64,000 nt of DNA from Cytobacillus oceanisediminis 2691 (lineage in GTDB: Bacteria; Bacillota; Bacilli; Bacillales; Cytobacillaceae). A program made the translations under genes and the position numbers. The stretch is from the NCBI RefSeq assembly GCF_007678455.1, contig NZ_VEEP01000001.1:1-64000 (forward strand). Direction: 5' to 3'. Under the pieces are notes generated by a model. That model had not been told where the DNA came from. It ran no database searches and worked only from the letters and a program-made list of their open reading frames with translations. Shown one piece after another: positions 50,782 to 58,803 of this stretch. Each line of letters starts with the position of its first letter. Within the stretch, counting starts at the first letter, position 1.

Positions 50782-51900
50782 ATGTCAGGAAATAAAGCTG
50801 ATTCTAATGTCGGCATTCTGAAGGAAATTGCAGAAGTACTGAACGAGGGGACAGAGCTTAATCGTGTCCTGGCGGAGGTTCTAAGCAGGCTTTTACATAT
50901 TACCGGCTTGGAGACGGGCTGGATATTTCTAATTGACGGACAGGGTGAATATCAGCTGGCTGCAAAGTCCAACCTGCCGCCTGCATTATCCCGGAATGAT
51001 TTCATGCCAATGTGCGAGGGCGGCTGCTGGTGTGTGGACCGCTATAATGATGGAAGACTGAATAAAGCAACGAATATATTTGAATGTAAAAGGCTTGAAG
51101 ATGCGATCAATAATAAAACAGGCGATACGAATGGATTGACGCATCATGCGACGGTTCCATTGCGGGCGGGAGATGAGAAGTTCGGGGTTATGAACGTCGG
51201 CTCGCCTCATAAAACACATTTTAAAAAAGAAGAGCTTGCCTTGCTTGAAGCGGTCGCATTCCAAATCGGTACTGCCATAAAACGAATAAAACTTGCTCAG
51301 CAGGAGCAGGAGCTTGCGCTGGCAGCTGAGCGTAACCGGCTGGCAAGGGATCTGCATGATTCGGTGAACCAGCTTCTTTTTTCTTTAAGCCTGACGGCAA
51401 GGGCTGGCATTGAAATGGCGGGTACCACCGAACTGAAAGAGACTTTTTCATACATACAGGACCTGGCTCAGGAAGCACAGGGGGAAATGCGGGCGCTGAT
51501 CTGGCAACTGCGTCCCCGCGGCCTAGAGAACGGAATCATATGCGCGCTAGCCGGTTATGCAGAGATGCTGGATTTAAGTTTGGACACAACAGTATCGGGA
51601 GTTGCAAGTCTGCCAGGAAAAGTGGAAGAAGCACTCTGGAGAATTGGTCAGGAAGCCTTGGCCAACTGCAAAAAACATGCTGGGACTAATCAAGTTGAAT
51701 TGTCGCTTAACACGGCAACCGAACTGGTGGAAATGAGGATCAAGGATGATGGATGCGGTTTTAATTTCGATCCGGAAAAAGAGCTGCCTTCACTTGGTTT
51801 GAAAAGTATGCAAACTCGTGCTTCTTCACTTGGAGGCCTGGTTGAAATCAAAAGTAAACATGGGGAAGGAACCTCTGTTATCATAAGGATTCCTATTTAA
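50782..51900 (+). CDS. yhcY: GAF-domain sensor histidine kinase (YhcY-like)
   Basis: A 372-residue soluble NarL-type kinase. A GAF domain spans about 20-170, with the Cys-rich CEGGCWCVDRY near 79-89. The HisKA_3 helix holds the phosphoacceptor in RLARDLHDSVNQLLFSLS near 186-203 (His about 191), and the ATPase domain ends with KDDGCGFNF and HGEGTSVIIRI. It partners the regulator 15 bp downstream. The cysteines in the GAF domain could bind a redox-sensing metal cluster; that is inferred. Confidence 0.9.
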   Translation: MSGNKADSNVGILKEIAEVLNEGTELNRVLAEVLSRLLHITGLETGWIFLIDGQGEYQLAAKSNLPPALSRNDFMPMCEGGCWCVDRYNDGRLNKATNIFECKRLEDAINNKTGDTNGLTHHATVPLRAGDEKFGVMNVGSPHKTHFKKEELALLEAVAFQIGTAIKRIKLAQQEQELALAAERNRLARDLHDSVNQLLFSLSLTARAGIEMAGTTELKETFSYIQDLAQEAQGEMRALIWQLRPRGLENGIICALAGYAEMLDLSLDTTVSGVASLPGKVEEALWRIGQEALANCKKHAGTNQVELSLNTATELVEMRIKDDGCGFNFDPEKELPSLGLKSMQTRASSLGGLVEIKSKHGEGTSVIIRIPI

Positions 51901-51915
51901 AAGGAGGAACCGTGA

Positions 51916-52575
51916 ATGGCAATTAAAGTGCTGATTGCAGATGACCATCATGTCGTCAGGAGAGGCCTGGCTTTCTTCCTAAGGACACAGGAGCAGCTTG
52001 AAATCATTGGGGAGGCAGGTAATGGGAAGGAAGCAGTTGAGCTTGCGGAGAAACTGAATCCTGATATTATCCTAATGGATTTAATCATGCCTGAACTGAA
52101 CGGTATTGAGGCGACAAAAATCATTAAAGCAAAAAATCCTGATATTAAGATCATGATGCTGACCAGCTATTCCGACCAGGAACATGTCATACCTGCAATC
52201 GAGGCTGGAGCATCGGGATATCAGCTAAAAGACATTCAGCCGGATGAACTCGTCAAGTCGATCATCAGGATGGTGGAAGGCGAAAGCCAGCTGCATCCAA
52301 AAGCAACTTCACTCGTTTTGAAGCATCTTTCCGGCAATAACCGAACTATTAGAAGACCGCTTGATGAGCTGACCAAACGGGAGCTTGAGGTGCTGAAGGA
52401 AATAGCCAGCGGAAAAAGCAACAAAGAAATCGCAGCTGCCTTATATATTACAGAAAAAACTGTAAAGACCCATGTATCCAATGTCCTGGCAAAATTGGAA
52501 CTGGCAGACCGTACCCAGGCGGCTTTGTATGCAGTCAGGAATCGCCTTGTGGATCAGGAACCTCCTTCGGCCTAG
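51916..52575 (+). CDS. yhcZ: LuxR-family response regulator (YhcZ-like)
   Basis: A 219-residue regulator. The receiver domain has acidic pocket Asp9-Asp10, phosphorylation site Asp55 in IILMDLIMPE and Lys in YQLKDIQPDE. The C-terminal LuxR helix-turn-helix is LTKRELEVLKEIASGKSNKE near 154-173 and TEKTVKTHVSNVLAKL. AAGGAGG precedes the ATG. It forms an operon with the kinase; targets are unknown. Confidence 0.93.
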   Translation: MAIKVLIADDHHVVRRGLAFFLRTQEQLEIIGEAGNGKEAVELAEKLNPDIILMDLIMPELNGIEATKIIKAKNPDIKIMMLTSYSDQEHVIPAIEAGASGYQLKDIQPDELVKSIIRMVEGESQLHPKATSLVLKHLSGNNRTIRRPLDELTKRELEVLKEIASGKSNKEIAAALYITEKTVKTHVSNVLAKLELADRTQAALYAVRNRLVDQEPPSA

Positions 52576-52612
52576 CAGAAACTTCCTGATGGATAACAGC
52601 ATAAAAAAGAAC

Positions 52613-52650
52613 AAACACGGCACCTTAATATAGGTGGCCGTGTTATTTTT
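52613..52650. terminator. terminator after yhcZ
   Basis: AACACGGCACCT/AGGTGGCCGTGTT stem then ATTTTTT. Confidence 0.8.
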
Positions 52651-52666
52651 TGGTGGAATTCTCAGT

Positions 52667-52921
52667 TTAAATCGAGCCGGTTACAGCGGTTTCCAGGCAG
52701 TCGTCGCCGGCGGCTTCATTTGCGTGGTCGATGTATCTTAGCAGTGAATACAGGCTTTTTTCAATGACGGTATAATCTTTTTCAAAGTTATAAGCGTGGA
52801 GAAAATGCTCAATTTTCTTAGCCAGGAATTGATCCTCGGTCCTGACCATCAGGATGAGCAGGTTATCCCATTGGGACCGATGCGTGTAATATAGTGCGCG
52901 GTCATAATCCGTTTTGTTCAT
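52667..52921 (-). CDS. YhdB-like protein
   Basis: An 84-residue soluble helical protein starting MNKTDYDRALYYTHRSQWDN. It matches the B. subtilis YhdB family as I remember it, and the position between yhcZ and yhdC agrees. Function is unknown. ATG 52921 has AAGGAGGA seven bases upstream; an in-frame TTG two codons earlier is less likely. Confidence 0.8.
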   Translation of the reverse strand: MNKTDYDRALYYTHRSQWDNLLILMVRTEDQFLAKKIEHFLHAYNFEKDYTVIEKSLYSLLRYIDHANEAAGDDCLETAVTGSI

Positions 52922-53095
52922 TGTCAATCCTCCTTATGAGGAGTTGATAATATTATATGGAGTTGAGTGCGGAACTTCCTCAGAAAATGTTGGACGCCTT
53001 TGTTTACAGGGTTTTTTAATATTTACCTGTATATTCGGCCATTAGATGAACTCTGGGTACTTAAGGGAAAAAAACAGCGAAAAGGGGCGTTATAA

Positions 53096-53419
53096 ATGAA
53101 AAAGTTTCTTTTATCATTAACAGTAACCATGCTTATGTCCATCGGCTCCCTAAGTATAGATAGTGGTGCGCAAAGGCCTGATTATGAAAAATATGGCCGG
53201 ATCGCTACCGCCGTGATCAAAGAAGATTTTCCCGGTGAGGAGGTCCAGGATTATAAGTATATGGGCCGAAAGCAAATTGATGATCGGCAGGTGCTGGACT
53301 CCTTCCAGTACAAAGTAAATGTAAACGGGAAACCAGTTTTTATGACCGTACAAATCACACATGATTTGAAAAACAACCGATTAGTAAGCCTTAGCGTAAC
53401 TGAACAGCAACAGCAGTAA
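53096..53419 (+). CDS. YhdC-like secreted DUF3889 protein
   Basis: A 107-residue protein with a signal peptide at the start (MKKFLLSLTVTMLMSIGSLS, then SIDSGAQ). The mature part, PDYEKYGRIATAVIKEDFPG through VNVNGKPVFMTVQITHD, matches DUF3889 (B. subtilis YhdC). Function is unknown. AAAAGGGGCG precedes the ATG. Confidence 0.82.
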   Translation: MKKFLLSLTVTMLMSIGSLSIDSGAQRPDYEKYGRIATAVIKEDFPGEEVQDYKYMGRKQIDDRQVLDSFQYKVNVNGKPVFMTVQITHDLKNNRLVSLSVTEQQQQ

Positions 53420-53487
53420 AGTTTTTAACCTGTTCATCTTTCTCCTTTTTTTCTCATACATTGTTGTAAGAGGTGAAAGGGGGAGAG

Positions 53488-54900
53488 ATGGTGTCGGAAG
53501 AACAGAAGTCTCTAGAATATGCCATTTCTGAAATTACTGAGATTGCAAAGGGATTTGGGCTGGATTTTTATCCGATGCGATATGAAATTTGTCCTGCCGA
53601 AATCATCTATACATTTGGGGCATACGGGATGCCAACGAGATTTTCACATTGGAGCTTCGGAAAACAGTTCCATAAAATGAAGCTTCATTATGATTTGGGG
53701 CTATCGAAGATTTATGAATTGGTAATCAATTCGAATCCCTGTTATGCTTTCCTGCTTGATTCGAATTCGCTGATCCAGAACAAATTAATTGTTGCCCATG
53801 TACTCGCTCATTGCGATTTTTTCAAAAATAATGTACGTTTCCAGAATACGAAAAGGGATATGGTTGAGAGCATGGCAGCGACCGCGGAACGGATCCGCAA
53901 ATATGAAATCGAGCATGGGAAACAAGCAGTTGAGTCATTTCTGGATGCTGTATTGGCGATTGAAGAGCATATCGATCCTTCATTAATGAGGCCAAAGCTC
54001 GCATGGTCAATCGAAGACGATGACGGTGATGATGAACCAGTAACTGCAGCCAGTCCATATGATGATCTTTGGGATCTTGATACAAAAAATGCACAGCCCA
54101 AAGAAGCTAACAAGAAAAAGAAATTCCCGCCAAGGCCGGAGAAAGATCTTCTTTTATTCATCGAAAGCTACAGCCGGGAGTTGGCTGACTGGCAAAGGGA
54201 TATCCTGACGATGATGCGTGAGGAAATGCTCTATTTTTGGCCGCAGCTGGAGACGAAAATCATGAACGAGGGATGGGCATCTTACTGGCACCAACGGATT
54301 CTCCGAGAGATGGACCTGACCAGCGGGGAGTCAATCGAGTTCGCCAAATTGAATGCTGGTGTTGTTCAGCCATCGAAGACAGGAATCAACCCATATTATC
54401 TTGGTATTAAAATGTTTGAAGATATAGAAGAGCGGTATGATAATCCAACTGAGGAAATGAAACGACGAGGTGTCAAACCAGGATCAGGAAGGGAAAAAAT
54501 GTTCGAAGTCCGTGAGATTGAATCGGATATATCATTTTTACGCAATTACCTGACCAAGGATCTTGTCATGCGAGAGGATATGTATCTTTTCCAAAAGCAG
54601 GGCAGGGAATACAAAGTCGTAGACAAAGCCTGGGAACAAGTCCGTGACCAGCTTGTAGGGATGAGAGTGAATGGCGGGTTCCCTTATCTGACTGTGACAG
54701 ATGGTGATTACCTTAAAAACGGTGAGCTATATATAACGCATGGCTTCGAAGGAATAGAATTGGACATTAAATACCTTGAAAAAGTTCTCCCGTATATCCA
54801 TCAGCTATGGGGCCGAAAGTGTCATATTGAAACGATTGTCGAAGGCAGGGCCATGCTTTACACGTATGATGGAAAAGGGGTCCACCGCAAATATTTATAA
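53488..54900 (+). CDS. spoVR: stage V sporulation protein R
   Basis: A 470-residue SpoVR family protein, required for normal spore cortex formation in B. subtilis. Strong signatures include [20 protein letters not shown] near 22-41, [19 protein letters not shown] near 43-61, [12 protein letters not shown] near 105-116 and [16 protein letters not shown] near 270-285. An insertion with an acidic patch (DDDGDDE) is near 175. The ATG at 53488 is preceded by overlapping GAGGTGAAAG and GGGGGAG; GTG 53491 is an alternative. Conserved partners yhbH and prkA are elsewhere in this window. Confidence 0.95.
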   Translation: MVSEEQKSLEYAISEITEIAKGFGLDFYPMRYEICPAEIIYTFGAYGMPTRFSHWSFGKQFHKMKLHYDLGLSKIYELVINSNPCYAFLLDSNSLIQNKLIVAHVLAHCDFFKNNVRFQNTKRDMVESMAATAERIRKYEIEHGKQAVESFLDAVLAIEEHIDPSLMRPKLAWSIEDDDGDDEPVTAASPYDDLWDLDTKNAQPKEANKKKKFPPRPEKDLLLFIESYSRELADWQRDILTMMREEMLYFWPQLETKIMNEGWASYWHQRILREMDLTSGESIEFAKLNAGVVQPSKTGINPYYLGIKMFEDIEERYDNPTEEMKRRGVKPGSGREKMFEVREIESDISFLRNYLTKDLVMREDMYLFQKQGREYKVVDKAWEQVRDQLVGMRVNGGFPYLTVTDGDYLKNGELYITHGFEGIELDIKYLEKVLPYIHQLWGRKCHIETIVEGRAMLYTYDGKGVHRKYL

Positions 54901-54911
54901 GTCCAGGACAG

Positions 54912-54938
54912 AACCGCTGATACCAGCGGTTTTTTTAT
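54912..54938 (+). terminator. terminator after spoVR
   Basis: ACCGCTG/CAGCGGT stem followed by TTTTTTT. Confidence 0.82.
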
Positions 54939-55018
54939 GTGTAAAAAACATAATAATAAGGTAAATAAAATAGACAAGCTTATTGTTGAACCAATTTTGC
55001 AATTGAGTCATAATAATA

Positions 55019-55040
55019 TATATGAGCATATATTCATATA
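55019..55040 (+). promoter_or_regulatory. CzrA/ArsR-type operator upstream of czcD
   Basis: TATATGA (55019-55025) and TTCATATA (55033-55040) form an inverted repeat with centre GCATATA, like the TGAnnnnnTTCA core of Zn-responsive ArsR repressors. It is 20 bp before the czcD start and overlaps a likely -10 region (TTGCAA at 54997, then 16 bp). Confidence 0.65.
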
Positions 55041-55060
55041 TGTAAAGGAGGGTCTGACAA

Positions 55061-55978
55061 ATGGGTCATAATCATTCGCATGGTCACAGTCATGGCCATA
55101 GTCATTCAAACAATAAAAAGGCATTGTTCTGGTCTTTCCTTTTAATCTCAGCGTTCATGATTGTAGAAGTAATCGGAGGCATCCTTACAAACAGTCTGGC
55201 ACTTCTTTCCGATGCCGGCCACATGCTTTCTGATGCGGCAGCACTTGGGTTAAGTTTATTTGCGATGAAGCTTGGTGAAAAAAAAGCTACACACTCCAAG
55301 ACATACGGATTCAAACGTTTTGAAATTATCGCAGCTGCCCTCAACGGTCTGACTTTGATCATCATCTCGGTTTATATCTTTGTCGAAGCATACCATCGCC
55401 TGGCCAATCCTCCTGAAGTGCAGAGTCTGGGAATGCTGACCATTTCTGTTATTGGTTTGCTGGTCAATATTGTTGCGGCATGGATTTTAATGCGTGGTGA
55501 CAAAGATGAGAATTTGAACATCAGGAGTGCTTTTCTTCATGTAATAGGTGACATGCTAGGCTCAGTTGGCGCAATCGTTGCAGCATTGCTCATCTACTTT
55601 TTTGGCTGGGGACTTGCGGATCCAATCGCAAGTGTCGCAGTAGCGATCCTGATCATCATCAGCGGCTTCAGGGTTACGAAGGATAGCTTTCATGTACTGA
55701 TGGAAGGCACCCCAGAACAGATTAAAGTGCATGAAGTGAAAGAAGAAATCATGAAGATTCCAGAAGTAAAGGATGTGCACGATGTCCATGTTTGGTCGAT
55801 CACATCAGGGGTTTTCATGCTTAGCGGCCATATTGCCGTCAAAGGGGAAGGAGCACATGACCGTGTACTCAAGGCAGCGCAGACACTTCTGCATGACCGT
55901 TTTAGCATCGACCATAGCACACTTCAGGTCGAAGCGGAGGAACACGGATGTCCATGTGCGCATGGGCCTTGTAATTAG
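55061..55978 (+). CDS. czcD: cation diffusion facilitator CzcD
   Basis: A 305-residue Zn/Co/Cd exporter. The first 17 residues are His-rich (MGHNHSHGHSHGHSHS). Six helices follow; the transport site is formed by SLALLSDAGHMLSDAAALGL near 46-65 and FLHVIGDMLGSVGAIVAAL near 158-176. The cytoplasmic C-domain has HDVHVWSITSG near 243-253, and the tail ends in a Cys/His-rich EEHGCPCAHGPCN. AAAGGAGGG precedes the ATG. It is likely induced by zinc through the adjacent CzrA. Confidence 0.95.
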   Translation: MGHNHSHGHSHGHSHSNNKKALFWSFLLISAFMIVEVIGGILTNSLALLSDAGHMLSDAAALGLSLFAMKLGEKKATHSKTYGFKRFEIIAAALNGLTLIIISVYIFVEAYHRLANPPEVQSLGMLTISVIGLLVNIVAAWILMRGDKDENLNIRSAFLHVIGDMLGSVGAIVAALLIYFFGWGLADPIASVAVAILIIISGFRVTKDSFHVLMEGTPEQIKVHEVKEEIMKIPEVKDVHDVHVWSITSGVFMLSGHIAVKGEGAHDRVLKAAQTLLHDRFSIDHSTLQVEAEEHGCPCAHGPCN

Positions 55979-55989
55979 ACTTTTTAAAA

Positions 55990-56026
55990 AAATGCCAGCC
56001 AATCAACTTCAATGATGGCTGGCATG
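55990..56026. terminator. terminator shared by czcD and czrA
   Basis: ATGCCAGCCA/TGGCTGGCAT stem with flanking A and T runs. It includes the last codons of the convergent repressor gene. Confidence 0.82.
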
Positions 56027-56329
56027 TTCTATGCTTTGCTGCAGCAGGTCAATGACATGTTCGTCGTCATGGGTGTAATAAAGGGTTGTACCCTCTCTCC
56101 TGAATTTGACGAGCCTGAGGTTTTTTAAAAAACGCAATTGATGTGAGACAGTTGATTGCAGTAATGACAGTTTTTCGGCAATTTCATTGACTGAATGTTC
56201 TCCCTGGAACAGCAGGTGAAGAATCCTCAGACGAGTCGGATCGGATAAGGCCTTGAATGTTTGCGACACCATGAATAGAGTTTCCTCATCCAGTTCAGCA
56301 GTTTCCTTTTTCTTTCCTTCCACTTGCAT
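56009..56329 (-). CDS. czrA: zinc-responsive ArsR family repressor CzrA
   Basis: A 106-residue winged-helix repressor. The recognition region is [20 protein letters not shown] and [18 protein letters not shown]. The C-terminal helix bears Asp-x-His-x10-His-x2-His (in THDDEH and EHASHH), the alpha-5 zinc site of CzrA/SmtB sensors. It releases DNA on binding zinc or cobalt. The ATG at 56329 follows GGGAGG; a 42-codon upstream extension lacks a site. It is convergent with czcD instead of leading the usual czrA-czcD operon. Confidence 0.93.
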   Translation of the reverse strand: MQVEGKKKETAELDEETLFMVSQTFKALSDPTRLRILHLLFQGEHSVNEIAEKLSLLQSTVSHQLRFLKNLRLVKFRREGTTLYYTHDDEHVIDLLQQSIEHASHH

Positions 56330-56393
56330 CAGCCTCCCACCTTCATTATACCGTATCCAGGGGCTGATGGAATCGCGGCAGTTAAAATCTGCT

Positions 56394-57074
56394 TTAGCTC
56401 TTCTGCTGGATAAAGAATCCATCAGACTCGGACCATTCAGCGAAATAGACCTCATCCAGCTTTTGTATTCCTTCCTCAGTCAGTTTTTGATTGAGCCATT
56501 TCTCATCCTTCCCAATATTTCTAAGACCTTTCAATACTGGCTTTCCTTCATCAACGACAGTTTCAGCGATTTCCGTTCTCGGAGCGTGTACATCAAGCCC
56601 TGCGTATGTCGGGGGTTGTGCTTGAGGCTTTAACAGGACGCTGATGTTTCCACTTGTTTCGAGTATGACATCCTTCACATCATTCATTGAAAAAACGCCT
56701 TTAAGCCGTAACAGGGATTTTAATTGCTCCATTTCAAGCTCAGCATTATTCAGGTTTTTAATCTGGATATCCCCATTCTTGACAAGAGATTCTGCCTGTC
56801 CTTTCAGGATTGGCCGAAGTTTATCAGATTTCTGGGTTGTTTTTTCAACAACGAAAATTAACAGTCCCCAGACACCAATTCCGAAAAGCATTTCCCAGAT
56901 CGTAGAAAATGACTTTTTAAACAGGTTCTCCTCGACCAACCCGCCTAAAACGACTGCATAGACAAAATCGAAAGGGGTGACCTGAGACATCTCCTTTTTG
57001 CCAAGCAGTCTGGTTACAATAATCAGGGCAGCAAGCCCGATGACCAATTTTACCGCAATCATAAAATACATCAT
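56394..57074 (-). CDS. DUF421 (YetF family) membrane protein
   Basis: A 226-residue protein of the YetF family. Three N-terminal helices (to about residue 85) contain [20 protein letters not shown] and [10 protein letters not shown] cytosolic DUF421 domain follows with [20 protein letters not shown] near 110-129 and [13 protein letters not shown] near 150-162. Family members in spore formers are linked to spore membranes; function here is unknown. ATG 57074 follows GGAGGGTGG by six bases; a further 14 codons upstream lack a site. Confidence 0.88.
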   Translation of the reverse strand: MMYFMIAVKLVIGLAALIIVTRLLGKKEMSQVTPFDFVYAVVLGGLVEENLFKKSFSTIWEMLFGIGVWGLLIFVVEKTTQKSDKLRPILKGQAESLVKNGDIQIKNLNNAELEMEQLKSLLRLKGVFSMNDVKDVILETSGNISVLLKPQAQPPTYAGLDVHAPRTEIAETVVDEGKPVLKGLRNIGKDEKWLNQKLTEEGIQKLDEVYFAEWSESDGFFIQQKS

Positions 57075-57224
57075 ATAATTCCACCCTCCTATATAAGGAT
57101 GCATAACTATTCCCATTCGGGAGGAATGATAAAACAGGCAGAAAGTGGGTAGGGTTGAGCATATGATGGGGAAGCATGGTGTTCACGTGGTAAACTTTAT
57201 GTGATATCGAAGAGGGGGATCGGA

Positions 57225-57593
57225 ATGGAAGAGAATAAAACGCTTGAATCTAAATATATCCAGCAGCATCTTGCGAACGAACGAACTTATCTTGCATGGG
57301 TCAGGACATCCATCGCCATTATTGGGATTGGATTTTTGGCATCAAGTCTGCATTTCAACAATATCAAATCAGTGAGCCAGCTTGCCGACACGATCGCTGT
57401 TTTTGTCAGTATTTTTTCCCTGCTGATCGGACTGACCATCCTGTTCCTTGCGACCATTCATTACTTTTCTGTACAGAAAAATATTAACAGTCAAACCTTC
57501 GAGTCGGCAAATAGTCTGATAAAGGTTTCAACAGGGATTATCTTTTTTATTTTCCTATTGCTCGGATTATATTTAATTTCCATTTTATTTTGA
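57225..57593 (+). CDS. DUF202 (YidH-like) membrane protein
   Basis: A 122-residue protein of the DUF202 family. LANERTYLAWVRTSIAIIGI near 17-36 is the family signature, followed by two further helices. Function is unknown. GAGGGGGATC precedes the ATG at 57225; eight upstream in-frame codons do not have a site. The neighbour genes on both sides face the other way. Confidence 0.88.
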   Translation: MEENKTLESKYIQQHLANERTYLAWVRTSIAIIGIGFLASSLHFNNIKSVSQLADTIAVFVSIFSLLIGLTILFLATIHYFSVQKNINSQTFESANSLIKVSTGIIFFIFLLLGLYLISILF

Positions 57594-57608
57594 TCATTGG
57601 CTTGATCT

Positions 57609-58259
57609 TCACATTTTCATCATTGTGCTGTTTTTCTCTGGTTGTTTATGAGTGACAAGACCATCGTAATTCGTGATATACAACTCGATTTCCGGCTCTG
57701 CATCAAGACAATGAGCTTTCAACAGCTGATAATAGTTCACCCTGTTCGATGGGTCAAATGGCAAAACGGGATACTCTTTAAATTCTTTCACATAGTGGTC
57801 TACTGCTCTTTGGACTTTATCGAGTGTGATCGCAAGGTCCTTCTCATTCTCGGCAAAAATATCGTAGGTTTCCTTTGACATGTAAAATTTCTGTGCGGGG
57901 ATACCTTTCAAGATAGGTGCGAGTTGTTCTAAGTCAATGCTATGATCGTCCTTTACAAGGATCGTTCGGTAAACACCTTTCGGGAGTTGATCGGAATATA
58001 TTCTGACTGCCTGCCTAATCTCTCCCACACTGGACTCTATGATTGGCCAGGACTTTTTTTCTTCTTTTTCACCTTGCTTTTTCCTGATTGCAAACGTACC
58101 GTGTGCTGCTCCTGCTATTGTGCCTATGATCGTGAACAAAGGATATAAATTGGCCAATAGGTCAAAAAGAAAGCCAGTGATGGGCCAGACGATTGCGGAT
58201 AAAGCTTTCATGACCGTTGTAAAAATGAACAGAATCCCTCTTTTTCTCCCAGTTTTCAT
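57609..58259 (-). CDS. hypothetical protein with two N-terminal helices
   Basis: A 216-residue protein. Residues 8 to about 55 hold two hydrophobic segments (VMKALSAIVWPITGFLFDLL and LYPLFTIIGTIAGAAHGTF). After a Lys/Glu-rich linker, the rest is a soluble alpha/beta region, e.g. YRTILVKDDHSIDLEQLAPI. I do not recognise the family with confidence; a DUF3939-type protein is a possibility. AAAGGAGG lies seven bases before the ATG at 58259. Confidence 0.7.
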   Translation of the reverse strand: MKTGRKRGILFIFTTVMKALSAIVWPITGFLFDLLANLYPLFTIIGTIAGAAHGTFAIRKKQGEKEEKKSWPIIESSVGEIRQAVRIYSDQLPKGVYRTILVKDDHSIDLEQLAPILKGIPAQKFYMSKETYDIFAENEKDLAITLDKVQRAVDHYVKEFKEYPVLPFDPSNRVNYYQLLKAHCLDAEPEIELYITNYDGLVTHKQPEKNSTMMKM

Positions 58260-58803
58260 TACAATTCCTCCTTTCAAAAAATGCTGACATGTTAAATGGG
58301 TCAAAACAAAAAACGCTTACAGGTGTTTCTCTCTTAAGAATTCCATGTTTATGGCCGATAAATGAACTGAGAAGAATTAAATCGATGTAAAGGGTAAGGG
58401 GCTGAACAAAAGATAAAGAGGCTTTTTTCTACTTTCATTATATAATAGTTGCCAATTTTGTGGGTTATTTCATTTTGAAAATTTAGAAAATGATTTTTTT
58501 GTCGCTTTTTTCATTGATGATTAATGTATAATATTGAAAAAGGTTTGTTCTTTTACAGGGAAATTGTCGTCTGGACTAAACTGAAGTCCATTTAAAAAAC
58601 TTGCTCTTTTTATAGCCTGACAGGCATTGCATTGAAAGAAGGCTCTTTGTGCTTTTAAAGCAAAAAACAACGAATACTTCTGCAATCTGATTCGGAAGCA
58701 AATTCGAAATGAGCCCCGCAGCCAGCAAGAATTCGGATAAGTGTGATCAAAAAGCCGCATTCAATCCGAAAACAGCCTTAAAAAGACAGAAACGAGGGGC
58801 AGG
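58260..58803 (+). other. long leader region of the GGDEF/EAL gene
   Basis: No gene found in about 540 bp. A TATAAT at 58527-58532 without a good -35 could start a leader of about 265 nt. It contains a TGGACT/AGTCCA hairpin near 58573-58592 and other short complementary segments. I could not match it to a known c-di-GMP riboswitch. Confidence 0.35.

Noticed and set aside
58260-58803. A known c-di-GMP riboswitch before the GGDEF/EAL gene
   Set aside because: I could not find the conserved core of either c-di-GMP class in the leader.
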